Source: Pseudomonadota bacterium (GTDB taxonomy: Bacteria; Pseudomonadota; Gammaproteobacteria; Burkholderiales; Burkholderiaceae_C). Taken from it: 64,000 nucleotides of DNA. The notes under the pieces are model-generated. The model was not told where the DNA came from, made no database searches, and saw only the letters and a list, made by a program, of their open reading frames with translations. Position 1 is the first letter of the stretch. Each line of letters begins with the position of its first letter. Location of the stretch: the NCBI GenBank assembly GCA_021846965.1, contig JAJZWA010000005.1:28358-92357 (forward strand), read 5' to 3'. The translations under genes were made by a program, and so were the position numbers. Below, one piece after another: positions 40,527 to 49,688 of this stretch.

Positions 40527-40559
40527 GGATCCCCGGATCCCCGGATCCCCGGATTCCCC
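40527..40559. repeat. Short GGATCCCC tandem repeat
   Basis: Three perfect copies of GGATCCCC plus a fourth, altered copy (GGATTCCCC) lie in the 127-bp gap between the DUF4197 gene start and the acyl-CoA synthetase stop. A related, imperfect copy precedes it. It looks like a slippage-prone array and could vary between strains. It is too short and spacerless to be CRISPR. Confidence 0.8.
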
Positions 40560-40581
40560 GATCCAGCAAGAACCATGCCGA

Positions 40582-42261
40582 TCAATCGCTCTCGCGGAAT
40601 TCCAGCTCCCGCGGCTCCGAGGCCTCGCGCCCGAGTTCGCGCTTGCGCAGCTCGACGCGGCGGATCTTGCCCGAAAGGGTCTTGGGCAGCTCGGCGAACT
40701 CGATCACGCGGATGCGCTTGTAGGGAGCCAGGCGCTCGCGCGCGAAGGCCAGGATGTCCAGCGCCAGCTCGCGGCTGGGCTGCACCCCCGCGCGCAGCGC
40801 GACCACCGCCTTGGGCACGGCGGCGCGGATGGGATCCGGAGCCGGCACCACTGCCGCCTCGGCCACGGCGTCGTGCTCGATCAGCACGCTTTCCAGCTCG
40901 AAGGGGCTGATGCGGTAGTCCGAGGCCTTGAACACGTCGTCCGAGCGGCCCACGTAGCTGAGATAGCCGTCGGCATCGCGACTGGCCACGTCCGAGGTGT
41001 GGTAGTTCCCGCCGCGGCAGGCCTCGGCCGTCTTGTCCTGCTGGCCCTCGTAGCCCAGCATCAGGCCCAGCGGGCGTTCATCCAGTTGCAGCGAGACCTC
41101 GCCGTCGTTCGCGGGCTGCTCGTCGGCATCGAGCAGCACCACCCGGTAGCCCGGCAGGGGGCGCCCCATCGAGCCGGGCTTGACAGGCTGCCCCGGGGTG
41201 TTGCCGATGATGGCCGTGGTCTCGGTCTGGCCGTAGCCGTCGCGGATGGTGATGCCCCAGGCGCGACGCACGCTCTCGATGACCTCGGGGTTGAGCGGTT
41301 CGCCGGCACCGACCAGCTCGCGCAGCGACACCTTCCAGCGCCCCAGGTCCTGCAGGATCAGCATGCGCCACACGGTGGGCGGCGCGCACAGCGAGCTCAC
41401 GCCGTGGTCTTGCAGGGCATCCAGCACGGCGCAGGCATCGAAGCGCGCGTAGTTGAAGATGAACACCGTGGCCCCGGCGTTCCACGGTGCGAAAAAGCAG
41501 CTCCACGCATGCTTGGCCCAGCCGGGAGAGCTGATGTTCCAGTGCACGTCGCCGGGGCGCAGCCCGATCCAGTACATGGTCGACAGGTGGCCCACCGGGT
41601 AGCTCTGGTGGCTGTGCAGCACCAGCTTGGGGCGCGAGGTGGTGCCGGAGGTGAAGTACAGCAGCAGCGGGTCCTCGGCCCGGGTCGGGCCGTCGGGCAG
41701 GAATTCTCCCGGCGCCTGCCTCGAACCCTCATAGGATTGCCATCCCGGCGCGTCGCCGCCGACCACGACCCTTGTGTAGGCGCCGTCGAAGGCCGCGAAT
41801 CGCTCCACCGCGGAGACACTGCAGATCACGTGGCGCACGGCGCCGCGCTCGAAGCGGTCGCGCAGGTCGTCCACGCTGACCAGGGTGGTGGTGGGCACGA
41901 TCACCGCGCCCAGCTTGATGCAGGCCAGCATGCACTCCCACAGTGCCACCTCATTGGGCAGCAGCAGGAGCACGCGGTCGCCGCGCCGCACGCCCAGGCC
42001 GCGCAGCCAGTTGGCCGCCTGCGAGGAGCGCCGGGACATCTGCTCGAAGCTGAGCTTGTCCTGGCGCCCGTCCTCGTCGACGATCCACAGCGCCGGCGTC
42101 TGGTTGCCGCGCGCCATGGGGTCGAAGTAGTCCAGCGCCCAGTTGAAGTGATCGAGCCGCGGCCAGCGGAAGCCGGCGTAGGCGGTGGCGTAATCGCTGC
42201 GGTGGTGCAGCAGGAAGTCCCGGGCCTGCAGGAAGGCCCGCGCGGACGCACTGTCGCTCAT
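40582..42261 (-). CDS. Acyl-CoA synthetase, medium-chain/aromatic type (AMP-forming)
   Basis: 559 residues from ATG 42261, preceded by GAGGAG. It is an ANL-superfamily ligase that makes an acyl-CoA from an acid, ATP and CoA. The AMP-binding loop is YFTSGTTSRPKLVLHSH, followed by GYGQTET (A5 motif), YHTSDVASRDADGY (A7) and the acyl-adenylating Lys in LPKTLSGKIRRVEL. The opening FNWALDYFDPMARGN and the acyl-pocket block CAPPTVWRMLI resemble ACSM/benzoate-CoA ligase-like enzymes. It diverges from a second acyl-CoA synthetase, suggesting catabolism of a carboxylic acid, but the acid is unknown. Confidence 0.88.
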   Translation of the reverse strand: MSDSASARAFLQARDFLLHHRSDYATAYAGFRWPRLDHFNWALDYFDPMARGNQTPALWIVDEDGRQDKLSFEQMSRRSSQAANWLRGLGVRRGDRVLLLLPNEVALWECMLACIKLGAVIVPTTTLVSVDDLRDRFERGAVRHVICSVSAVERFAAFDGAYTRVVVGGDAPGWQSYEGSRQAPGEFLPDGPTRAEDPLLLYFTSGTTSRPKLVLHSHQSYPVGHLSTMYWIGLRPGDVHWNISSPGWAKHAWSCFFAPWNAGATVFIFNYARFDACAVLDALQDHGVSSLCAPPTVWRMLILQDLGRWKVSLRELVGAGEPLNPEVIESVRRAWGITIRDGYGQTETTAIIGNTPGQPVKPGSMGRPLPGYRVVLLDADEQPANDGEVSLQLDERPLGLMLGYEGQQDKTAEACRGGNYHTSDVASRDADGYLSYVGRSDDVFKASDYRISPFELESVLIEHDAVAEAAVVPAPDPIRAAVPKAVVALRAGVQPSRELALDILAFARERLAPYKRIRVIEFAELPKTLSGKIRRVELRKRELGREASEPRELEFRESD

Positions 42262-42421
42262 CGATGTCTCCTCGCCTCTTTTGGGGTTATTGTGCGTGGT
42301 AGCCAGCCTAGCGAGCTTTGACACAGCGCAGGACCCAGGGGCAACCCTTGTTGCCAAGAGTTACGCGCCCGACCCAGAATCGGCGCAGACCACGACCCGT
42401 GGATTCGACGAGGCCCTTGCC

Positions 42422-43981
42422 ATGATCATGCCGGCGCGCAGCCAGACCCTGTTCGACCTTCTGGAGCGCAGCGCGGCGCGCCACCCGCAGCGCCTGGCCA
42501 TCGCCTGCGGCGACACCCGCTGGAGCTATGCACAGTTCGCCGACGTGTGCGAGCGCCTGGCCCACGGCTTGCATGCGCTGGGCGTGCAGCGGGGCAGCCA
42601 CGTGGCGCTGCTGTCGCGCAACTCCCATGCCTTCGCGGCCATGCGTTTCGCGCTGGCCCGCCTGGGCGCCGTGCTGGTGCCGGTGAACTTCATGCTGGGT
42701 GCGGCTGAGGCCGGCTTCATCCTGCGCCACTCCGAATCCATGCTGCTGGCCAGTGACAGCGAGTTCGCACCGGTGGCCCGCGAGGCTGCCCGGGGAAGCT
42801 CGGTGCGCCATTTCGTGTGGCTCGAGTCCGAACGCGCCAGCCAGGCGGCACAAGGCATGATCGACTGGACCGAGTTGCTGCGCGTGCAGGGCGAGGCGCC
42901 CCGGCCGGCCCTGCAGGGCTCGGATGCCGCGCAGATCGTCTACACCAGCGGCACCGAGTCGGCGCCCAAGGGCGCCGTGCTCAGCCACGAGGCGCTGCTG
43001 TGGGAATACGTCAGCTGCGTGGTGGGCGCCGACATCGGCTCCGAGGATCTGCTGCTGCACGCGTTGCCGCTGTTCCACTGCGCGCAGCTCGACGTGTTCC
43101 TCGGCCCGGCGGTTTACGTGGGCGCCAGCAACGTGATCACCGCGCAGCCTTCGCCCCAGAGCCTGCTGGCGCTGCTCGGGCAGCATCGCATCAGCTCGTT
43201 CTTCGCGCCGCCCACGGTGTGGATCGGCCTGCTGCGCTGCCCGGACTTCGACACCACCGACCTGGGCAGCCTGCGCAAGGGCTACTACGGTGCGTCGATC
43301 ATGCCGGTGCAGGTGTTGCGCGAACTGGCGCAGCGCCTGCCCCGGGTCCGGCTGTGGAACCTGTACGGACAGACCGAGATCGCGCCCCTGGCCACCCTGC
43401 TGCAACCCGAGGACCAGCTGCGCAAGCCGGGCTCGGCGGGCCGCGCGGCGTTGAACGTGCGCACGCGTGTCGTGGACGAGCTGATGCGCGACGTGGCACC
43501 CGGCGAGGTGGGCGAGATCGTGCATCGCTCGCCCCAGCTGATGAGCGGGTATTTCCGCGACCAGGCGAAGACGGACCAGGCCTTCGAGGGCGGCTGGTTC
43601 CACTCCGGCGATCTCGGCAGCCTGGATGCGGAGGGCTACCTGTATGTGGTCGACCGCAAGAAGGACATGATCAAGACCGGGGGCGAGAACGTGGCCAGCC
43701 GCGAGGTGGAGGAATGCATCTACCTGCTGCCGCAGGTCAGCGAGGCCGCGGTGGTGGCGCTGCCGCATCCGCGCTGGATCGAGGCCGTCACCGCCTTCGT
43801 CGTGCTCAAGTCCGGCCAGCAGCTCGACGAGGCTGCTCTGATCGCGCATTGCGAGAACACGCTGGCGCATTTCAAGGCACCGAAAAAGGTGGTGTTCCTG
43901 GACGCGCTGCCGAAGAACCCCAGCGGCAAGCTGCTCAAGCGCCGCCTGCGCGACGACTACGCCACGCTGTACCAGGCCTGA
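42422..43981 (+). CDS. Acyl-CoA synthetase, FadD/class I ligase type (AMP-forming)
   Basis: 519 residues from ATG 42422 (42428 also possible; the open frame from 42281 adds an unconserved 47 residues overlapping the divergent promoter area). Motifs are YTSGTESAPKGAVLSH (P-loop, with an unusual Glu in place of the second Thr of SGTT), NLYGQTEIAPL, FHSGDLGSLDAEGY, DRKKDMIKTGGENV and the catalytic Lys in LPKNPSGKLLK. It resembles fatty-acyl/cyclohexanecarboxylate-type ligases. It is divergent from the ACSM-like gene and convergent with a family III CoA-transferase gene, so it likely feeds an acid into beta-oxidation-like breakdown. Confidence 0.9.
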   Translation: MIMPARSQTLFDLLERSAARHPQRLAIACGDTRWSYAQFADVCERLAHGLHALGVQRGSHVALLSRNSHAFAAMRFALARLGAVLVPVNFMLGAAEAGFILRHSESMLLASDSEFAPVAREAARGSSVRHFVWLESERASQAAQGMIDWTELLRVQGEAPRPALQGSDAAQIVYTSGTESAPKGAVLSHEALLWEYVSCVVGADIGSEDLLLHALPLFHCAQLDVFLGPAVYVGASNVITAQPSPQSLLALLGQHRISSFFAPPTVWIGLLRCPDFDTTDLGSLRKGYYGASIMPVQVLRELAQRLPRVRLWNLYGQTEIAPLATLLQPEDQLRKPGSAGRAALNVRTRVVDELMRDVAPGEVGEIVHRSPQLMSGYFRDQAKTDQAFEGGWFHSGDLGSLDAEGYLYVVDRKKDMIKTGGENVASREVEECIYLLPQVSEAAVVALPHPRWIEAVTAFVVLKSGQQLDEAALIAHCENTLAHFKAPKKVVFLDALPKNPSGKLLKRRLRDDYATLYQA

Positions 43982-44015
43982 ACCCGCGGCCCGCGCCGGC
44001 GCCTGTCGCGCCGGC

Positions 44016-45434
44016 TCAGGGCCAGCGCGCCGGCGAGCTGCCGAGCTCGGCGGCGGGAAGCTCCCAGCGCGTATCCACGCCCTCGATGCGCCAGGGCGCG
44101 CGCAGGCGCCGCGCCGGACCCCAGGGGGTGTGCTCGATCGCCGGCTCCAGATCGACCTCGGCTTGCGGGGCGTGGGCCGCGCGCGCCTCGGGTGGCGGGC
44201 TGTCGAGCAGCAGCTCGGCGGTGCGCGCCAGCGACAGCCGCGCGCGGGTGGCGCCGCCACCCTGCGCACGCAGGCTCAGTCCGCGCAACACGGCGCCCGC
44301 CATCAGGTAGCCGGTGGCATGGTCCAGGGCCTGCACCGGCAGCGGCAGCGGCCGGCTCGCCCCGGCCTGGCGCATGCCGGTCTCGGCGATGCCGCAACTC
44401 ATCTGCACCAGGCTGTCGAAACCGCGCCGCGACGCCCAGGGGCCGGCCCAGCCATAGGCGTCCAGGCTCACGTCGATCAGGTCGGCGCGCAGGCCCTGGC
44501 GCACCGCGACGCCCAGGCCCAGTGCCTCCAGTGCCCCCGGACGCAGACCATGCACGAACACGTCGGCGCCGGCGAGCAGATGGGCGAAGGTCTCGCGACC
44601 CTGCGAGGTCTTCAGGTCCAGCCGCGCGCAGCGCTTGCCCCGCGTGACGTCGGGGACCACGCCCGGCTCCTCCCATTGCGGCGCATCGATGCGAAGCACC
44701 GTGGCCCCCAGTCCCGCCAGCATGCGCGTGGACACGGGGCCGGCCAGCACGCGGGTCAGGTCCAGCACACGCAGGCCCTGCAGCGGCCTGCCCGCCACGG
44801 GCGCCCAGGCCCCCGATGCCACCGGTGCCACCGGTGCCACCGGTGCCGCCGCCGGCACCGGCTCGCGCAGCACCAGAGGCTGCGCGCGCAGCGCGGCACC
44901 CTGATCCAGCGCGCGCCAGCTCGCGGTCTCCCGCATCCAGGCGGCGCAGCCCCCGGCCTCCACCACCGCCTGCTCCAGCTGCGCGCCCTGCCAGGCCGCT
45001 ACCCGCGGCGCCGCGCGCGCGGCATCGGCTCCCGCATCCAGGCCGAGCACGCCGCAGGCCGCGGCGCGATGGTGCGGCGCATTGCAATGCAGGCGGATCC
45101 AGCCGTCGGCGCAGGCGTAGTCGCCGGTCAGCGAGTCGCGCACGGGGGGCGGCTTCCAGCCCTGCGGGCGCAGCGACTCGCCGAACCACAGCGCGGCCAG
45201 CCGGCGATCCACCTCCACGCCCGCGCGATCCGCGTCCTGCCGGCCGCTGGCCAGGGCCTGCAGCTCATCGGCCGCCAGCGCCGCGCAGGCGACGGCCGCC
45301 GCCGCGAGATCACTGACCGCGAAGGCCCCGGGCAGCGCGCCCTCGCCCACCAGGCGCAGACGCGCCAGGCGCGCCGGATCGCCGCCCAGCGCGGCCCACA
45401 TCTGCGCGCTCAGCGCGCGTGCCACCGCGAACAT
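44016..45434 (-). CDS. CaiB/BaiF family III CoA-transferase with permuted-looking domain order
   Basis: 472 residues, longer than the usual 380-430. The typical N-terminal block LQGLRVLDLTRVLAGPVSTRMLAGLGATVLRID only begins near residue 218, followed by DLKTSQGR, GLRPGALEALGLG and RGFDSLVQMSCGI with the expected catalytic Asp. The small-domain-like sequence CADGWIRLHCN that normally comes late in the family is instead at about residue 108. The two halves are joined by an Ala/Pro/Val repeat linker. It probably moves CoA between carboxylic acids. A second stand-alone family III gene lies at 62569-63837. The order seen here is shared by some two-part CaiB homologues, so the protein is not necessarily damaged. 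Confidence 0.82.
   Translation of the reverse strand: MFAVARALSAQMWAALGGDPARLARLRLVGEGALPGAFAVSDLAAAAVACAALAADELQALASGRQDADRAGVEVDRRLAALWFGESLRPQGWKPPPVRDSLTGDYACADGWIRLHCNAPHHRAAACGVLGLDAGADAARAAPRVAAWQGAQLEQAVVEAGGCAAWMRETASWRALDQGAALRAQPLVLREPVPAAAPVAPVAPVASGAWAPVAGRPLQGLRVLDLTRVLAGPVSTRMLAGLGATVLRIDAPQWEEPGVVPDVTRGKRCARLDLKTSQGRETFAHLLAGADVFVHGLRPGALEALGLGVAVRQGLRADLIDVSLDAYGWAGPWASRRGFDSLVQMSCGIAETGMRQAGASRPLPLPVQALDHATGYLMAGAVLRGLSLRAQGGGATRARLSLARTAELLLDSPPPEARAAHAPQAEVDLEPAIEHTPWGPARRLRAPWRIEGVDTRWELPAAELGSSPARWP
44818..44847. repeat. GCCACCGGT triplet repeat inside the CoA-transferase gene
   Basis: Three perfect head-to-tail copies of the 9-mer GCCACCGGT are followed by further GCC units. 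On the coding strand they give repeated Ala-Pro-Val in the linker between the two halves of the CoA-transferase. Unit gain or loss keeps the frame, so linker length may vary between strains. Confidence 0.85.
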
Positions 45435-45467
45435 GGCCCGGGTCTCCGCTGCGCGCGCCCGTCCGGC

Positions 45468-46781
45468 TCAGGCTTCCAGGTCGATGCCCTTGGTCTCCGG
45501 CGTGGCCAGGATGGCCAGGATGGCCAGCACCGCATAGACCATCACGAACATGCCGATGTACAGCCAGGCCTTGTGGATGCCGTAGGCATGCAGGATCAGC
45601 CCCGCGACTATGGGGATCAGCCCGCCGCCGTAGACCTGCGACACCTGGTAGCCGGCGCTGGCGCCCGAGGCACGATAGCGGGTGGGGAAGTTCTCCGTGT
45701 AGAAGGTCGGAATGGCGCCATAGCCGAAGCCGAACACGAAACCGAATCCGACCACCTCGGCCAGCACCGCGAGGGCGAAATCATGGGTGTTGAGCAGGTA
45801 GAAGTAGGGAATCGCCCACACCAGGAACACCACCGCCGACACCAGCAGCACGGTACGCCGGTTGATGCGGTCGGCCAGCTTGGCGCCGATGAACATGAAC
45901 ACCAGCATCGAGGCGGCGGCGATCAGGCCCACCGTCTCGGCCTGCGTGCCGGTGAATCCCACCGCCTTCATGTAGCCGGTTCCGAACACGAAACTGAGGA
46001 AGAAGGCGCCGCCGAACATGGCGTTGACCAGCGAGGTGCGCAGGATGCGCAGGGGCATTTCCTTCCAGACCTGCGCGGCCGGGCTGGACAGGGTCTGCCG
46101 GTCCTGCTGGAAACGCTCGAACACGAAACTGTCCATGGACCGCGCACGGATCACGATGCCCACGATGGCCACCGCGAAGCCGATGAAGAAGAAGATGCGC
46201 CAGCCCCAGGCCACGAACTCGGCCGGAGCCATCGACGAGCGCACGATGATCACCGAGCCGAATCCCAGCAGCAGCCCGATGGGGATCGCGAAACCCACCC
46301 AGGCGCCCCAGAAGGCGCGGTTGGGGCTTTTCGCGGCCTGCTCGACCACCCAGGTCGAGGCCGTGCCGAACTCGGCGCCGAAACTGATGCCCTGCGCCAG
46401 TCGGAACAGGATCAGCAGCACCGGCGCGGCGACCCCGATGGAGTCGTAGGTCGGGGTCAGCCCGATGAACAGGGTGCTCACCCCCATCAGCAACAGCGCC
46501 CAGACCATCGCGTCCTTGCGGCCGTAGCGGTCGGCGATGTTGCCGAAGATGAAGGCTCCCACCGGGCGGATCACGATGCCCAGGCCGTAGACCGCGATCG
46601 CCGCGGAAACCGCCGCCAGGCTGGGCAGCTTGAAGAACACGCCCCCCCAGACCGTGGCGGCGATGATCCCCGTGACCAGGAAGTCGTATTGTTCGATCAC
46701 CGAACCGATGATGCTCGCCAGCGCCACTCGGTAGATGTCGTCCCGGGAAGGCGTGGCCGCATGCGTTGCACTTGTCGTCAT
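45468..46781 (-). CDS. MFS transporter, metabolite:H+ symporter (MHS) type
   Basis: 437 residues from ATG 46781 with a GGAG site 8 bases upstream; twelve hydrophobic helices are visible. MHS marks are GSVIEQYDFLVTG in helix 1, RPVGAFIFGNIADRYGRKDAM (loop 2-3 signature), LFRLAQGISFGAEFG and YTENFPTRYRASGAS. Members import carboxylates or aromatic acids with protons. It follows tcuB by 127 bp on the same strand, so it may be the uptake partner (TcuC role) for tricarballylate or citrate. The helix-1 sequence also fits aromatic or dicarboxylate carriers, and the substrate is unproven. Confidence 0.87.
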   Translation of the reverse strand: MTTSATHAATPSRDDIYRVALASIIGSVIEQYDFLVTGIIAATVWGGVFFKLPSLAAVSAAIAVYGLGIVIRPVGAFIFGNIADRYGRKDAMVWALLLMGVSTLFIGLTPTYDSIGVAAPVLLILFRLAQGISFGAEFGTASTWVVEQAAKSPNRAFWGAWVGFAIPIGLLLGFGSVIIVRSSMAPAEFVAWGWRIFFFIGFAVAIVGIVIRARSMDSFVFERFQQDRQTLSSPAAQVWKEMPLRILRTSLVNAMFGGAFFLSFVFGTGYMKAVGFTGTQAETVGLIAAASMLVFMFIGAKLADRINRRTVLLVSAVVFLVWAIPYFYLLNTHDFALAVLAEVVGFGFVFGFGYGAIPTFYTENFPTRYRASGASAGYQVSQVYGGGLIPIVAGLILHAYGIHKAWLYIGMFVMVYAVLAILAILATPETKGIDLEA

Positions 46782-46908
46782 GAAAAGTCTCCGATCGGCC
46801 TTGCGCCGCTTGTAGTGGACTTCGGAGGTCGCTTGGGAACGACTCTTTCGGCTTGTGCCGGGCGTGCGGTACGCGGACTGCGCGCGACCGTGGACGGGCT
46901 TGTCGGGA

Positions 46909-48072
46909 TCATTCCTCGGACAAGTCCAGGCGACTGGGCTGGCGACGCTCGACGGCCCAGCGCAGCAGGGCCGCGGCGCGAAGGGGCGCATGCGCGAACT
47001 TGCCGTAGGGCAGGGTCAGGAACAGGGCCATCACCGCTCCCAGGTGCAGCGCCAGCAGCGAGGGCATGGCCGGGCCGGCCCGCCACGCCGCCAGCGCCAG
47101 GCCGCTGAGCGCCACCGCCAGCAGCAAGGCGATGAAGCCCAGGTCCATGGGTCGCTGCGCCGGATCGCCCTGCAGCGGGTGGCGGCGCAGGTTCAGGCCC
47201 AGCAGGCCCATGCAGCCCAGCACCATCAGCGCTCCTCCGGCCAGCCCCAGCAGCGTGGGCAGGCTGGTGTAGGCGTAGGGCGCCTCCCGGTGCAGCAGGT
47301 AGTGGTAGACGGTGGCCACCGAGGTGGCCGCGAAGCACAGCCCGAAACCGTAGAAGGTGGCCTGGTGGAAATGCCGGCGCGCCAGCGAGAAGGCATCGTC
47401 CTCGTTGTTGCAGCCCTCGCCGTGGCCCCCGCCCAGGTAGCGCAGGGTCGCCACCGCGCCGGCGGCCTCGCCCAGGGCCGCCGGCCCCGGCACGCCCGGA
47501 TCGAGTTCGCGCCAAAAGCGCAGGACTCCCAGGCCCAGCGCGAACAGGGCCCAGGCGAAAGCCAGGGTGAATACCCAGGCCAGCAGCGCGTGCGGGAACA
47601 CGGCGTAGAAATTCCCGGCCGCCGGCGGGCCCGCCAGCGTGCCGCGCAGGGCCAGCACCAGCAGCATGAAACCGGCGAGGCCCCCGGCCAGGGCCAGGGC
47701 CACGACCAGGCCGTTGCGCGCGTACAGCGCGCCCAGCGCAGGCGGCCAGGCCAGACGGGCATAACTGCGCACGCGTACCCGCGCCATGGTGCGCGGCACG
47801 TTCACCGCGAACTCGTGCGGAGCTGCGTATTGGCAGGCATGCAGACAGGCGCCGCAGTTGTGGCACAGGTTGGCGAGGTAGTCCACGTCGCGGGCATCGA
47901 ATTGCAGGCGTCGGGTCATGGCCGGGAACACCGCGCAAAAGCCTTCGCAGTATCGGCAGGCGTTGCAGATCTGCAGAATGCGCGAGGCCTCCTGCACGGG
48001 ATCCGGCAGCTCATGCGCCAGCGTCCCGCCCTGCGGTCGCGCCTGCTCCGTCTCGGCTTCAAGCTGCCGCAT
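46909..48072 (-). CDS. tcuB: TcuB: iron-sulfur and haem b membrane protein for tricarballylate oxidation
   Basis: 387 residues. Two [4Fe-4S] motifs open the protein: Cys36/39/42/46 ([11 protein letters not shown]) and Cys70/73/76/80 ([11 protein letters not shown]). About six membrane helices follow, with His residues ([35 protein letters not shown]) suited to bind haem b. In Salmonella, TcuB re-oxidises the FADH2 of TcuA and passes electrons to the quinone pool; this protein has the same architecture and length. It overlaps tcuA by 14 bp, confirming an operon. Confidence 0.94.
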   Translation of the reverse strand: MRQLEAETEQARPQGGTLAHELPDPVQEASRILQICNACRYCEGFCAVFPAMTRRLQFDARDVDYLANLCHNCGACLHACQYAAPHEFAVNVPRTMARVRVRSYARLAWPPALGALYARNGLVVALALAGGLAGFMLLVLALRGTLAGPPAAGNFYAVFPHALLAWVFTLAFAWALFALGLGVLRFWRELDPGVPGPAALGEAAGAVATLRYLGGGHGEGCNNEDDAFSLARRHFHQATFYGFGLCFAATSVATVYHYLLHREAPYAYTSLPTLLGLAGGALMVLGCMGLLGLNLRRHPLQGDPAQRPMDLGFIALLLAVALSGLALAAWRAGPAMPSLLALHLGAVMALFLTLPYGKFAHAPLRAAALLRWAVERRQPSRLDLSEE

Positions 48073-49462
48073 GCACGCCCCCCCCTTGCGCCGACCACGC
48101 CGCGCGCTGGCCCGCGATGCGCCCGAAGGCGGTTCCGATGCTCATGCCGACCCCGGCGGTGTAGCCCTGGCCCAGCACGTTGCCGGCCATCATCTCGCCG
48201 GCCACGTACAGGTTCGGGCTGGCTCGCCCCCCGAATCGCACGGCGGCGGTCTCGTCGGTGCGCAGGCCGAGGTAGGTAAAGGTCACGCCGGGACGCAGCG
48301 CATAGGCGGTGAAGGGGGGCTTGTCGATGGGCAGGGCCCAGTGGCTCTTCACCGGAGACAAGCCTTCGGTGCGGCAGTCGTCGAGACGCGTGTGGTCGAA
48401 GCTTCCCGGGCGGCAGGCGGAGTTGTAGGCCTGCAGGGTGCGCACGAATTCGGGCTCGGGCAGGCCCAGCGCACGTGCCAGTTCGGGCAGGGTCTGCGCG
48501 CGCGTGCCCGCGAACACCGGTGGCATGAAGCGTCCCACGGCCTTCGCGTCGATGATGGACCACGCCGTCTGCCCGGGTTGCTGCGCCACCAGGCGGCCCC
48601 AGATCGCATAGCGCTTGGGCCAGAAGTCCTCGCCTTCGTCATAGAAGCGCTGCCCGTCGCGGTTCACGACCACGCCCAGGGATACGCAGTCGATGCGCGT
48701 GCAGATGCCGCCGTCGTACAGCGGCGCGCGCGCGTCGATGGCCACCATGTGCGCCTGGGTCGGGTCTCCGACCGAGTCGGCGCCGGCGTCGAGCATGAAG
48801 CGCAGCAAGGTGCCGGTGTTGAAGCGCGTACCGCGGATGAGGAACTGATCCGACGGATATTCGCCGCGTTCATTGCGCCCCCAGGCTTCGCGCAGCCACT
48901 CGCGGTTGGATTCGAAGCCGCCGGAGGCCAGCACGCAGCTGCGCGCGGCGATGCGCTCCTCGCCCACCCAGGCCGCGACGAAACGCTCGCCGTCGAGCTC
49001 GATGCGCGCCACCGGCGCCTCGTAGCGCACCTGCACGCCCAGGTTCTCGGCGCTGCGGTAGTAGGCGTTCACCAGGGCCTTGCCCCCGCCCATGAAAAAG
49101 GCATTCGTGCGTGCGGTGTGCAAGGCGCCCGACAGCGAAGGCTGGAAGTGCACTCCGTGGCGCCGCATCCAGGGCCGCACGGTGGACGAGGCACGGATGA
49201 CCAGGCGCGCCAGGGCCTCGTCGGTCCGCCCTCCGGTGACCTTGAGCAGGTCCTGCCAGAACTCTTCCTCGGGATACGCGTCGATCAGCACGTCCTGCGG
49301 TTCGTCGTGCATGCAGCGAAGGTTGCGCGTGTGCTGGGAATTGCCGCCGCGCCACGCACGCGGCGAGGCCTCCAGCATCAGCACCGTGGCGCCCGCCTCG
49401 CGTGCGGTCAGCGCCGCGCACAGCGCCGCATTGCCCCCTCCGATGACGAGCACATCGAGCAT
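48059..49462 (-). CDS. tcuA: FAD-dependent tricarballylate dehydrogenase TcuA
   Basis: 467 residues from ATG 49462. The N-terminus [31 protein letters not shown] is the FAD Rossmann loop, and the block [16 protein letters not shown] is typical of TcuA. Further conserved parts are [10 protein letters not shown] and, near the end, [30 protein letters not shown]. The enzyme oxidises tricarballylate, an aconitase inhibitor, to cis-aconitate. It is a flavoprotein of the fumarate-reductase/KsdD fold. The longer open frame to 50191 runs across the intergenic region and HD-GYP gene and is rejected. tcuA leads the tcuA-tcuB(-transporter) operon. Confidence 0.94.
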   Translation of the reverse strand: MLDVLVIGGGNAALCAALTAREAGATVLMLEASPRAWRGGNSQHTRNLRCMHDEPQDVLIDAYPEEEFWQDLLKVTGGRTDEALARLVIRASSTVRPWMRRHGVHFQPSLSGALHTARTNAFFMGGGKALVNAYYRSAENLGVQVRYEAPVARIELDGERFVAAWVGEERIAARSCVLASGGFESNREWLREAWGRNERGEYPSDQFLIRGTRFNTGTLLRFMLDAGADSVGDPTQAHMVAIDARAPLYDGGICTRIDCVSLGVVVNRDGQRFYDEGEDFWPKRYAIWGRLVAQQPGQTAWSIIDAKAVGRFMPPVFAGTRAQTLPELARALGLPEPEFVRTLQAYNSACRPGSFDHTRLDDCRTEGLSPVKSHWALPIDKPPFTAYALRPGVTFTYLGLRTDETAAVRFGGRASPNLYVAGEMMAGNVLGQGYTAGVGMSIGTAFGRIAGQRAAWSAQGGGVHAAA

Positions 49463-49496
49463 CCGCGCCCTCCCCCGCGAGCATCCCGAGGACTCA

Positions 49497-49548
49497 AGCA
49501 TAGACCAGGGCGCGCCGGCAGCGCGAGCGGAAAATTTGTGAAATTTTC
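49497..49548 (-). promoter_or_regulatory. tcuA promoter region with AT-rich palindrome
   Basis: GAAAATTT and AAATTTTC (49530-49537 and 49541-49548) are perfect inverse arms around GTG. A possible -10 on the minus strand (TATGCT, 49502..49497) places the palindrome centre about 50 bp upstream of the predicted start of tcuA transcription. This is the usual place for a LysR-type activator, which is what regulates tcu genes in Salmonella (TcuR); no such gene lies in the window. Confidence 0.5.
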
Positions 49549-49688
49549 GGCACGCCACGACATTTTCAGGAGCTGCCAAGCTCGACGCGCGCCCCGGCAG
49601 GCGCGACACTGGATACCGGCGGATCGAGCCCTGGCAGTCAAGGTGCGAGCCCGATGCGTCGGCACGTGCTCTGGGAAGGAAAAACAAC

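Noticed and set aside
40527..40559. CRISPR-like array
   Set aside because: The units are 8 bp, contiguous and without spacers, and there are no cas genes.
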